Shown one piece after another: positions 1 through 6,499 of a DNA stretch of 6,527 nucleotides. The notes beneath the pieces are model-generated. The model was not told where the DNA came from. It ran no database searches and was given only the letters and a program-made list of their open reading frames with translations. The translations under genes were made by a program, and so were the position numbers. Origin of the DNA: Candidatus Latescibacterota bacterium (GTDB lineage: Bacteria > Latescibacterota > UBA2968 > UBA8231); the NCBI GenBank assembly GCA_022826515.1, contig JAJDUT010000052.1:1-6527 (forward strand). The letters run 5' to 3'. Position 1 is the first letter of the stretch. The number at the start of each line of letters is the position of its first letter.

Positions 1-1949
1 CCGACGGTGGTGTAGATGTCGCGGACGATGCCTTTTTCGCGGATGCGCGCTTGGATGCGGGTGCCCAAGGCGTCTCTGTTGGATTGGACGCCTTCGAGGC
101 GGAGGGTGAGCCAGCGATGGCCGTAGCCGGGATTTTCAAACAGGACATTCTGGTAGAAGTCGCCGTCATAGGCCCCGCCTAAGACGATGTAGATGTCTTG
201 ATCGCCGTCGTTGTCAATGTCGGCAAAGGAAACTCCGTGGCCTTTTTGGATGTGGCCGAAGCCGCCGGAGAAGGTCGCCTCTGCAAAGCGCTGTCCGCCG
301 ACGTTGCGCATCATGCGATTGGGTAGCAAGGAGCGCAGGTCGGGGTTGCCGGTGCCGATATAGCAGTCGAGAAAGCCGTCGTTGTCGAGGTCGCCGAAGT
401 TGGCTCCCATCGCTAAGATAATTCCGTCCATGCCGACCTGTGCCGTTATATCGGCGAAGGTGCCATCGCCCCGATTTTGGTAGAAGCGGGGCCTTGTTGC
501 GGACGAGGGCTGACCTAAATAGACCGCAGCAATGTCGGCGGGGTTTTCGCTGTGGTAGCCAGCGGCGAAGAGGTCGAGGTCGCCGTCGTTGTCGTAGTCC
601 CAAAACCAAGTGGGGAAGGATCCCTGCGGCTCGGCGACGCCAGCCTCCTCGGTCGCGTCGTCAAATGGTTCTCCTGGCCCCTCGTTGCGGTAGAGGACGT
701 TGTCTTGGCCGAGGCGGGAGAGATAGAGGTCGGGATCGCCGTCGTCGTCGTAGTCGCCCCAAGTTACGCCTTTGACAAAGCCGATGTTGTCTATGCCTTG
801 CTCGGAGGCGACGTCGGCGAAGGTGCCGTCGCCTTGGTTTTGGTAGAGTTGGCAGGGGTGCCGCTCCCAGGCGTCGGACTCGTTGCCGACGTACAGGTCG
901 AGGTCGCCGTCGTTGTCGTAGTCGCTCCAGGCAGCCGAGTGGGTGGGATGAAAGGCGAGCAAGCCGGCTGCTTCGGTCTCATCGGCGAAGGTGCCGCCGC
1001 TGTTGCGCAGCAGGGAGTTGGGGTGGTGGCCCAAGTCGGCGAGCCAAGCTCCGCGCAGCACGAGGATGTCGCGGTTGCCGTCGTTGTCGTAGTCGGCTTG
1101 GCAGATGTTGAGGCCGCCGACTTGGCCGGTGAGGCCGGCTTGCTCGGTGCGCTCGGCAAAGGTGCCGTCGCCTTGATTGCGGAAGTAGCGGAGTTGGTCG
1201 TCTAGGCCCCAAGAAGAGGCGACGATGTCGAGATAGCCGTCGTTGTCGAAGTCATCGACGATGCTGCCGCCTGACAGGGCGACCACGTCTAAGCCTAGCC
1301 CCGGTGCTCGGTCCGCAAAGCGCCCGATAGTGGAGGAGTCGGCGAAGTAAGCCGGGGGTACTAGCCACTCGGGCGGGACGGCGTGGGGGTACTGGCCGAG
1401 GGTCATGTAGGCGATGTTGAGCAGCCAGCGGGCGCTCAGGTCATCTGGGTTTTCGCGTAGGATCGCTGTGTACTGTTCGATGGCGGCCTGTGAGCCTTCT
1501 TGCAGCGTGTGGATCCCCTCGCCTTGGATGGGTAGCAGACAGGAGGCGATGGTGTGGTGGAGCAGGCAGTTTTCCTGTTCGCCGAGGCGCAAGTAGGCGA
1601 TGCCCAGCCGGTCGCGGACGCGCGTGCGGAGGCTGAGGGGCAGGTCTTGCGCTTGCAGGAGGTGCAGTTCGGCGATGGCCTCGCGCGTCTGGCCGGCGCG
1701 CAGGAGCTGGATGGCCAGTTCGAGGCGCAGGGCTTGTTGGCGATTGTGATTTTGCGCGTTGGCTAGCTGCTCGCGCAGGTAAGCGGCACTGGCGGCGTTC
1801 ATGTTCAGGGTGTTGAGGTTGGTAGGGACTTGGGCCCGGACTTCGCTGGCGATCTGCCGTAGGCGAGCAGCCATGCGCTCGGAAGCGGATGGCTGGGCAC
1901 GGGAGGGCGCTGGGCAGAGCGCGAGGAGGAGTAAGACGATTAAAAGCAT
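1..1949 (-). CDS. Secreted TPR / seven-motif FG-GAP (VCBS) / ASPIC-UnbV protein, CRTAC1-like, C-terminus cut by window edge
   Basis: The frame is open for 649 codons from ATG 1949 to the left edge with no stop, so the gene is 3'-truncated. Residues 1-18 form a hydrophobic signal peptide with likely cleavage after SRA-18. Residues about 70-190 are helical and TPR-like (RAGQTREAIAEL; GSQAAIEQYTAILRENPDD followed by ARWLLNIAYMTLGQYP). Seven calcium-loop motifs of the type DxDxDGxxD begin at residues 233, 286, 343, 399, 451, 520 and 577. Most are followed by the family's GDGTFAD-T-AG phrase. This predicts a seven-bladed integrin-alpha-like propeller. Residues about 620-649 (SNRDALGTRIQARIREKG) match the start of an ASPIC/UnbV domain. 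Such proteins are exported and are thought to serve in binding or adhesion; no enzyme activity is established for them. The start is uncertain: ATG 1949 has no clear ribosome binding site, and an in-frame GTG at 1988 would add a basic SQSKRR n-region. C12 lies in LALC, a poor lipobox, so I favour a soluble secreted form. It is transcribed divergently from the CBM9-like gene. Confidence 0.92.
   Translation of the reverse strand, partial: MLLIVLLLLALCPAPSRAQPSASERMAARLRQIASEVRAQVPTNLNTLNMNAASAAYLREQLANAQNHNRQQALRLELAIQLLRAGQTREAIAELHLLQAQDLPLSLRTRVRDRLGIAYLRLGEQENCLLHHTIASCLLPIQGEGIHTLQEGSQAAIEQYTAILRENPDDLSARWLLNIAYMTLGQYPHAVPPEWLVPPAYFADSSTIGRFADRAPGLGLDVVALSGGSIVDDFDNDGYLDIVASSWGLDDQLRYFRNQGDGTFAERTEQAGLTGQVGGLNICQADYDNDGNRDILVLRGAWLADLGHHPNSLLRNSGGTFADETEAAGLLAFHPTHSAAWSDYDNDGDLDLYVGNESDAWERHPCQLYQNQGDGTFADVASEQGIDNIGFVKGVTWGDYDDDGDPDLYLSRLGQDNVLYRNEGPGEPFDDATEEAGVAEPQGSFPTWFWDYDNDGDLDLFAAGYHSENPADIAAVYLGQPSSATRPRFYQNRGDGTFADITAQVGMDGIILAMGANFGDLDNDGFLDCYIGTGNPDLRSLLPNRMMRNVGGQRFAEATFSGGFGHIQKGHGVSFADIDNDGDQDIYIVLGGAYDGDFYQNVLFENPGYGHRWLTLRLEGVQSNRDALGTRIQARIREKGIVRDIYTTV
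571..599. repeat. Direct repeat copy A (29 bp) inside the FG-GAP gene
   Basis: These 29 bases are identical to positions 895-923 and differ on both flanks. They encode the fifth calcium-loop motif (residues 451-459) of the propeller protein. The two copies are 324 bp, exactly 108 codons, apart. Confidence 0.9.
895..923. repeat. Direct repeat copy B (29 bp) inside the FG-GAP gene
   Basis: Identical to positions 571-599, in the same orientation. It encodes the third calcium-loop motif (residues 343-351). Exact nucleotide identity between two blades suggests either recent duplication or gene conversion, or strong constraint on a short Asp/Asn/Gly-rich motif with uniform codon choice. Confidence 0.9.
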
Positions 1950-2118
1950 GATTTTGAGGATGTCAACGCGCCTTTTAGATTGCGACACGGCTCTAAAAAT
2001 ACATTGACAACATAAGAGCCATTTGTTAGTAAAAAGATAATATGATTCAAAGAGCGCCTCGAATATGGGCGCGAGAATTTTACCAAAGTAACCCCTATTT
2101 AGGAGAGGGAGACAAGTT
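1950..2118. promoter_or_regulatory. Divergent intergenic region with candidate promoter and small inverted repeats
   Basis: This AT-rich stretch separates two divergent genes and must hold promoters for both. On the plus strand a perfect TTGACA lies at 2004-2009. At a 17-base spacing the -10 would be TAGTAA (2027-2032), which is weak; better -10-like hexamers GATAAT (2036-2041) and TATGAT (2041-2046) are too far from it. The -35 sits inside an inverted repeat with arms GGCTCT (1989-1994) and AGAGCC (2015-2020). A second short inverted repeat, GCGCC (2054-2058) and GGCGC (2068-2072), lies in the probable leader of the rightward gene. Promoter assignments are tentative because the organism's sigma-factor preferences are unknown. 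Confidence 0.4.
2101..2111 (+). promoter_or_regulatory. Strong purine-rich ribosome binding site for the CBM9-like gene
   Basis: AGGAGAGGGAG lies just before ATG 2119. The GGGAG core at 2107-2111 is 7 bases from the start codon, and AGGAG at 2101-2105 is a second, more distant match. This fixes the start of the 314-residue protein and agrees with its clean signal peptide. Confidence 0.8.
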
Positions 2119-3063
2119 ATGAGGAAACTATTGACGCTGAGTGTGGCCGTATCGCTTTTGGGCCTGAGTTCGCCTTCTTCGGCGCATGTGCCCGAGGGGC
2201 TGATCTTGGGCGTCTGGCAGTGGCCCACGTCGCATCTGCCGGTGATGGATGGCGATATTTCCGAGTGGGACGTAGTGCCCGACAATTTGTGGCTCACGCC
2301 GTTTAGCGAATTCAACGGCGAGCTTCTGCACGTGGTGGTGGCCGGCGAGGTTGGAGCCGAGGTCAATACCGCAGATTTGAACTTCCGCTGGACCTCGGGC
2401 TGGAACGACGAGCTGGATCGCCTCTACTTCGTCTATGACCGCTTCGACGATCTATGGGATCGCGATGCTGGCGGCATAGGTGGTGCTGGCGGTGACGACA
2501 GCTTTGAGATCAACCTCGACGCCAACCACGGCGGTGATGTCTCGTGGTTTGGTGCTGACGATTTCGACACCGAGGAAGAAGTGCTGCGCAACCGGGGCCG
2601 CCTCAACCAGATGAGCCACTACCGCTGGCCGCCGATGGAGCCGATTGGCTGGAACTGGCTTTGGGCCTCGAGCGCCACTTGGCACGACGTCGAGCCTTAT
2701 TCGTGTTGCCCCAACTCCTTCAATCTCAACGGCGCACACGCCACTGAGGCGACCTTCCAAGTTGAGTGGTGGACCGTGGGCTGGGACGACTTCGATCACG
2801 CGTCGCCCGAAAACAGCGTCCAGCACGACTTTGGTGAAAACGACATCATCGGTCTGGGCATCTCGATTATCGACAACGACGTAGGCACCGATAACGACAC
2901 CGACCGCCGCTTTGCCGCTTGGCGCATGGGCGGTGCGCGCTGCGGCAACGGCGATGGCAAGTGCATCACCGACTTCATCTTGCTACCGGCGCAGATGGAT
3001 CTCTTGCCAACCGCCGTCGAGAACGATAGCTGGGGCCACATCAAGGCTTCGTACATGCAGTAG
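2119..3063 (+). CDS. Secreted CBM9/DOMON-like carbohydrate-binding-type protein
   Basis: The 314-residue product has a clear Sec signal peptide: MRKLL n-region, a hydrophobic core to about residue 18, and likely cleavage after SSA-22. The mature part opens with DGDISEW (44-50), the characteristic first strand of CBM9-type beta sandwiches. It continues with LYFVYDRFDDLW (102-113) and DDSFEINLDANHGG (126-139), corresponding to the family's 'visible to the cell as Y-V-D-D' and 'DDSvEifLDa' strands. The later FGENDIIGLGISIIDND (238-254) fits the strand that closes the fold. The protein is rich in Asp and Trp and has four Cys (196, 197, 275, 282) that could form disulfides outside the cytoplasm. 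No glycosidase motif or second domain was seen, so I infer a free-standing sugar- or haem-binding (DOMON superfamily) protein rather than an enzyme. It has its own ribosome binding site and terminator, so it is probably monocistronic. The ligand cannot be read from sequence. Confidence 0.88.
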   Translation: MRKLLTLSVAVSLLGLSSPSSAHVPEGLILGVWQWPTSHLPVMDGDISEWDVVPDNLWLTPFSEFNGELLHVVVAGEVGAEVNTADLNFRWTSGWNDELDRLYFVYDRFDDLWDRDAGGIGGAGGDDSFEINLDANHGGDVSWFGADDFDTEEEVLRNRGRLNQMSHYRWPPMEPIGWNWLWASSATWHDVEPYSCCPNSFNLNGAHATEATFQVEWWTVGWDDFDHASPENSVQHDFGENDIIGLGISIIDNDVGTDNDTDRRFAAWRMGGARCGNGDGKCITDFILLPAQMDLLPTAVENDSWGHIKASYMQ

Positions 3064-3091
3064 CAGTCCCGGCAGTTTGCGGGTTTGACTT

Positions 3092-3131
3092 AGGGAGGTG
3101 GATCGACTGCGATCTGCCTCCCTTGTTTTTT
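3092..3131 (+). terminator. Intrinsic terminator after the CBM9-like gene
   Basis: A 13-bp stem runs from 3092-3104 to 3111-3123: AGGGAGG pairs with CCTCCCT, two G-T wobbles follow, then GATC pairs with GATC. The loop is the six bases GACTGC. The T tract TTGTTTTTT (3123-3131) follows directly. It begins about 28 bases after the stop codon at 3061-3063. It should separate transcription of the CBM9-like gene from the solute-binding gene. Confidence 0.88.
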
Positions 3132-3136
3132 GGATC

Positions 3137-3166
3137 CGCAGATAGACGCAGATGGACGCAGAATAG
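3137..3166. repeat. Three imperfect decanucleotide repeats (CGCAGATNGA)
   Basis: CGCAGATAGA (3137-3146), CGCAGATGGA (3147-3156) and CGCAGAATAG (3157-3166) lie head to tail directly after the terminator. Read on the minus strand they give the phrase TCTGCGTCCATCTGCG. From general knowledge this resembles dispersed intergenic repeats seen in many environmental genomes; I could not check copy number here. The following bases to about 3195 may belong to the same element. Confidence 0.75.
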
Positions 3167-3187
3167 CAGAAACCGTTCAAGTCATTC

Positions 3188-3191
3188 AGGA
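3188..3191 (+). promoter_or_regulatory. Ribosome binding site of the solute-binding protein gene
   Basis: AGGA ends 7 bases before ATG 3199. An in-frame TAG at 3196-3198 directly abuts the start codon, so no upstream in-frame extension is possible and the start is fixed at or after 3199. Confidence 0.6.
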
Positions 3192-3198
3192 TTGCTAG

Positions 3199-4851
3199 AT
3201 GACGCGGAGAAAATTTTTCGCCCTGTTGGTGTTTTTCGCTGGCATTAGTGCTGTGTACGCCCTCGCTGAGCGGCAGGCGCAGGGAATGCAGGCGATAGAG
3301 GCAGAGCTGAGTATCGACTGGGACGCGGTGGTTGACGACCCGGAGGAGCGGCTCGAAATCTCTTGGATGAGTATCCCGCGCTTTCCCACTGCGCGCGAGG
3401 GCACTTGGATCGAAAAGCGGCTCGAAGCGCGGTTCAACGTCGATTTCAAGCCGCAGTTTACCAGTCATTTTGCCTATATGCGACGCCGGCCGCTGGTCTT
3501 TGCCGGCGGCAATGTGCCCGATTTGTTCTACGCCGGCGATCCAGTCGTGGTGCAAAAGGACGCCCACCACGGCTATGCGCTGCCCATTCCCTACGAGGTC
3601 ATCCAAAAACACGCGCCCAACTACGTGCGCTATCTCAACGAGTACGCGCCCTCGGCGTGGCTCTACGCCTACTGGAAGGGGGCCAACTACGGCATCCCCA
3701 CTTGGGGTAGCAGCTTGGGCTATCCTGTGCCGGGGATCTGGAGGATGGACTGGCTGCGCAACGTCGGCATCGACAAGGTGCCGGAGAACCTCGACGAGAT
3801 GTACACGGCGCTGTGGAAATTTCGCCACGAGGACCCGGATGGCAATGGGATACAGGATACCTACGGCATGTGTCCCAATGCGCAGGCTTGGTTCAATGTC
3901 TTCGGCGCGGTCTTCGGGGCCTACGGGATCGTGCCGCACGGTTGGATGCTGCGCGACGGCGCGGTCGTGTGGGGCGGGACTCGGCCCGAGGCCAAAGAGA
4001 TCCTGGGCCTTTTGCGCAAGTGGTACGCCGACGGGTTGATTGACCCCGACTTTGCGATCGGTCAAATCAAGAGCAGCCCAATACCCTACCAGAAATTCGT
4101 CAGCGGCAAGACGGGGTATCTCTTTAGCCAAGGTGGTTATAGTAGCTTTGACCAGTACAACAAGGCATCGCTGGTATCGGTCATTGCCGAGTTGCAGCCG
4201 GGTGCCGAGGTGGTGGTCGGGCCGTTTCCGGCTGGCCCGGAGGGCATCCGAGGGGGACGGGTGTGGAGCACGGCCGCCCATGTCTTTGTCTTCGGCAAGC
4301 AGGTGGCCGCAGCGCCTGAGAAGGTGGTGCGGATGCTCAAAATTTTCGAGGCGCTAGCTGTTGAGGAAAAGCTCTTTGTCGAGGTGCGGATGGGCCAGCG
4401 GGGCGTGCATTGGGAGTTCGACGCCGAGCGCGGCCTGTACCATCTGCCGCCCTACGACGACCGCAACGTTGCCAGCAAGCATCTGACCGTGTTGAACGTC
4501 GATGGCCCGGGCGGCTTTTTCGCGCCCTGTGGGGTCCGGCCTGCCATTGCCGATAAGTACCTGCCAACGGCGATGCTGCAACACCGCGAGCGCTATCAGC
4601 GCACCGAGTGGGCGCAGGCTGGCCTGTTCGGCAAGCCGGACGTGGTGCCTTCGTCGATCAAGCATCTGCGCGATCTGCGCAATTTGCAGATGACGGTTTA
4701 CGCCGAAATCGTGCGCGGCGAGCGCGACCTCGACTATTTCGACGATTTCGTGGCCGAATGGACGGAACGGGGTGGGGCGGAAATGACCCAAGAAGCGCGG
4801 GAAATCTACAAGGTGCGCGAGGAGATTTACAGGAAGGTAGGGGTGCGCTAG
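3199..4851 (+). CDS. ABC-transporter extracellular solute-binding protein (family 1, LplA/LipO-like)
   Basis: The 550-residue product is a type 2 periplasmic binding protein of the kind that delivers oligosaccharides or related solutes to an ABC importer. Residues 1-23 are a signal sequence (MTRRKFF basic start, hydrophobic core, likely cleavage after ALA-23). There is no Cys near the cleavage site, so unlike most Gram-positive LplA-type proteins it is not a lipoprotein; it would be free in a periplasm. Family marks include ISWMSIPRFPTAREGTWIEKRL near residue 54, the acidic loop DPDGNGIQDTYG (212-223) typical of long LplA-type proteins, and a WYADGLIDPDF segment. Aromatic residues are frequent, as expected for a sugar-binding cleft. 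No permease or ATPase gene lies beside it here: upstream is a terminated gene and downstream a convergent sulfatase. It may therefore work with a transporter encoded elsewhere. The substrate is unknown; the sulfatase neighbour suggests, but does not show, a sulfated glycan. Confidence 0.92.
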   Translation: MTRRKFFALLVFFAGISAVYALAERQAQGMQAIEAELSIDWDAVVDDPEERLEISWMSIPRFPTAREGTWIEKRLEARFNVDFKPQFTSHFAYMRRRPLVFAGGNVPDLFYAGDPVVVQKDAHHGYALPIPYEVIQKHAPNYVRYLNEYAPSAWLYAYWKGANYGIPTWGSSLGYPVPGIWRMDWLRNVGIDKVPENLDEMYTALWKFRHEDPDGNGIQDTYGMCPNAQAWFNVFGAVFGAYGIVPHGWMLRDGAVVWGGTRPEAKEILGLLRKWYADGLIDPDFAIGQIKSSPIPYQKFVSGKTGYLFSQGGYSSFDQYNKASLVSVIAELQPGAEVVVGPFPAGPEGIRGGRVWSTAAHVFVFGKQVAAAPEKVVRMLKIFEALAVEEKLFVEVRMGQRGVHWEFDAERGLYHLPPYDDRNVASKHLTVLNVDGPGGFFAPCGVRPAIADKYLPTAMLQHRERYQRTEWAQAGLFGKPDVVPSSIKHLRDLRNLQMTVYAEIVRGERDLDYFDDFVAEWTERGGAEMTQEAREIYKVREEIYRKVGVR

Positions 4852-6479
4852 ACCATGTGGCCGTGCTGGCCGCGCATGTAGAAGGTGCCCTCCGGACTCA
4901 TACCGGGGAATCTCCAAGCGCCGGGATTGATGGGCCAGGGCAGGACATCGGCGCGATCGGCCCATTCGCGGTAGCGCTGTTCCATTTCCCCAACTCGGGC
5001 TTTTTCTCGCTCTGCTAGGTCGTTGAGTTCGGTGCGATCTTCGTCCATGTTGTAGAGTTCCCAGCCGCCTTGGCCGCTGGTTTCGCAGACTAGTTTCCAC
5101 GGCCCGATGCGGATGGCGGCATTGCCCTCGTGCTCCCAGTACATAGGCTTTTCGCGCGACCACTCGCGGCCTGCGAGAAGCGAGAGGAAGCTCTCGCCTT
5201 CGAGGGGGGTAATGGGGTGACCGTCGTATTCGACGGGATAAGAAGCGCCGGCTGCGTCGATGAGGGTGGCGGTGATGTCGATGATTTGGGCGGGGGCGTG
5301 CGTTAGGTCGGGTTGTTTGATGGTAGCAGGCCAGCGGACGATGCAGGGGGTGGCGATGCCGCCTTCGTGGACCCAGCGCTTATAGCGGCGGAAGGGGGTG
5401 GTGCTGACATTGGCCCAGGGCACGTCGTAGCTCATGTAGGTGTCCTCTGCTCCAGGCATCAGACCGGGGATGTTGCCCATTTGCACGGGCCGCCCGTCGT
5501 GGGTGGTGAGGCCCTGTAAAAAGACCCAGTCGATGCGGTTGCCATCCTCGCACAAGAATTCAGCGCAGCCGCCGTTGTCCGAGAGGAAAACGACCAAGGT
5601 ATTGTCCTCTAGGTCGAGTTCGCGGAGTTTGGCAAGGATACGGCCGATTCCTTGGTCCATGCGATCAACTTGGGCGGCGTACACGGCCATGCGCCGGTCT
5701 TCCCAATCTGGGTCGGCTACCTCATTCCAAGGGAGTGCGTCCTCGTCGCGGGGCGATATGTCCCAGTGGGAGCTGACGACTTCCATGTCTTTGAGCGCTT
5801 CGTGGCGGGCGGTGCGCGCTGCGTCCCAGCCGCCCTTGCGGTACTGGCCTTGGTAGCGGGCGATGTCCTCCTCAAAGGCGTGGAGCGGCCAGTGTGGCGC
5901 TGTGTACGCGACGTACATGAAAAAGGGTTGGTCGGCGCTTTCGGCGATGAAGTCAACGGCGTGGTCGGAGATGGCGTCGGTGAGGTAGAAGTCGGTGGGA
6001 TCGGCGGCGATAGGTTTGCCATCGAGGGTGCAGGTGCGCCCGCCGAAGTAGCCGCTGTTTCTACCGAGGCCAAAGAGGCGGTCGAAGCCGTGCTGCATCT
6101 CGGGAGGGATGTCGGCGCTGTCGGGTCTTTTGCCGCAGTGCCACTTGCCCGACATTAGGGTGCGATAGCCGCGCTCCTTGAGCACTTGGGCGATGGTGAC
6201 GGCCGAGTGGCGCAAATAGCCGCCATAACCGGGAGCGTTGGGGATGCCGCCGGCCATGTGGCCGATGCCGGCTTGGTGTGGATAGAGGCCGGTCAGCAGG
6301 GCCGCACGCGAGGGACAGCAGCGGGCGAAGTTGTACATCTGCGAAAAACGCAATCCCTCGGCGGCGAGGCCGTCTAGGTTGGGGGTGCGGATTTCAGAGC
6401 CGTAGCAGCCGAGGTCAGAATAGCCCATGTCGTCGGCGAGGATGAGGACGATGTTGGGACGCTGGGAAGTGGTGGACAT
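4848..6479 (-). CDS. Type I (formylglycine-dependent) sulfatase, arylsulfatase AtsA-like
   Basis: The enzyme hydrolyses sulfate esters. The 543-residue product has the full S1 sulfatase set: RPNIVLILADDMGYSDLG (7-24) with calcium-binding D16-D17; the C-x-P-S-R signature as CCPSRAALLTG (54-64), where C54 is the residue converted to formylglycine; K112 and H114 in SGKWHCG; H196 in TAPHWPLH; D301-N302 in LSDNGG; and K367 and H371 in YKRWVHEGG. The C-terminal subdomain carries the usual IRIGPWKL and ELYNMDEDRTELNDLA phrases. Length is close to Pseudomonas AtsA. I start it at ATG 6479, because AAGGAG lies 7 bases upstream; an in-frame TTG at 6500 touches a tandem repeat and lacks such a site. With this start there is no signal peptide, so the enzyme is predicted to be cytoplasmic. 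A formylglycine-generating enzyme must be encoded elsewhere. Its stop codon overlaps that of the convergent solute-binding gene. The substrate cannot be assigned. Confidence 0.96.
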   Translation of the reverse strand: MSTTSQRPNIVLILADDMGYSDLGCYGSEIRTPNLDGLAAEGLRFSQMYNFARCCPSRAALLTGLYPHQAGIGHMAGGIPNAPGYGGYLRHSAVTIAQVLKERGYRTLMSGKWHCGKRPDSADIPPEMQHGFDRLFGLGRNSGYFGGRTCTLDGKPIAADPTDFYLTDAISDHAVDFIAESADQPFFMYVAYTAPHWPLHAFEEDIARYQGQYRKGGWDAARTARHEALKDMEVVSSHWDISPRDEDALPWNEVADPDWEDRRMAVYAAQVDRMDQGIGRILAKLRELDLEDNTLVVFLSDNGGCAEFLCEDGNRIDWVFLQGLTTHDGRPVQMGNIPGLMPGAEDTYMSYDVPWANVSTTPFRRYKRWVHEGGIATPCIVRWPATIKQPDLTHAPAQIIDITATLIDAAGASYPVEYDGHPITPLEGESFLSLLAGREWSREKPMYWEHEGNAAIRIGPWKLVCETSGQGGWELYNMDEDRTELNDLAEREKARVGEMEQRYREWADRADVLPWPINPGAWRFPGMSPEGTFYMRGQHGHMV

Positions 6480-6486
6480 AAAGGGA

Positions 6487-6492
6487 CTCCTT
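6487..6492 (-). promoter_or_regulatory. Ribosome binding site of the sulfatase gene
   Basis: On the minus strand AAGGAG occurs 7 bases before ATG 6479. It decides the start in favour of this ATG over the upstream in-frame TTG at 6500. Confidence 0.8.
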
Positions 6493-6499
6493 CTTTGCA

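Noticed and set aside
552..1205. Plus-strand open frame of 217 codons rich in VAVVVVV
   Set aside because: It is the antisense reading of the Asp/Asn/Gly-rich calcium-loop repeats in the FG-GAP gene; the valine runs come from complementing GAC codons.
791..1212. Other minus-strand frames with Thr/Pro/Arg-rich products
   Set aside because: They are out of frame with the propeller gene, low in complexity and have no ribosome binding site; the propeller frame with family motifs explains the region.
3137..3166. Possible CRISPR array
   Set aside because: The units are 10 bp, directly abutting and imperfect, with no spacers; no cas genes are present.
2983..4281. Long open frame (about 430 codons) on the minus strand
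   Set aside because: It lies antisense to the well-supported solute-binding gene and the end of the CBM9-like gene, has no recognisable domain, and includes translated repeat and terminator sequence (for example CVYLRIQ). It is a GC-rich shadow frame.
4354..5163. Minus-strand open frame of 269 codons spanning the convergent junction
   Set aside because: It overlaps the sulfatase in another frame and the solute-binding gene in antisense, with no family features.
5652..6158. Plus-strand open frame of 168 codons
   Set aside because: Antisense to the sulfatase catalytic domain, with valine- and glycine-rich composition typical of a shadow frame.
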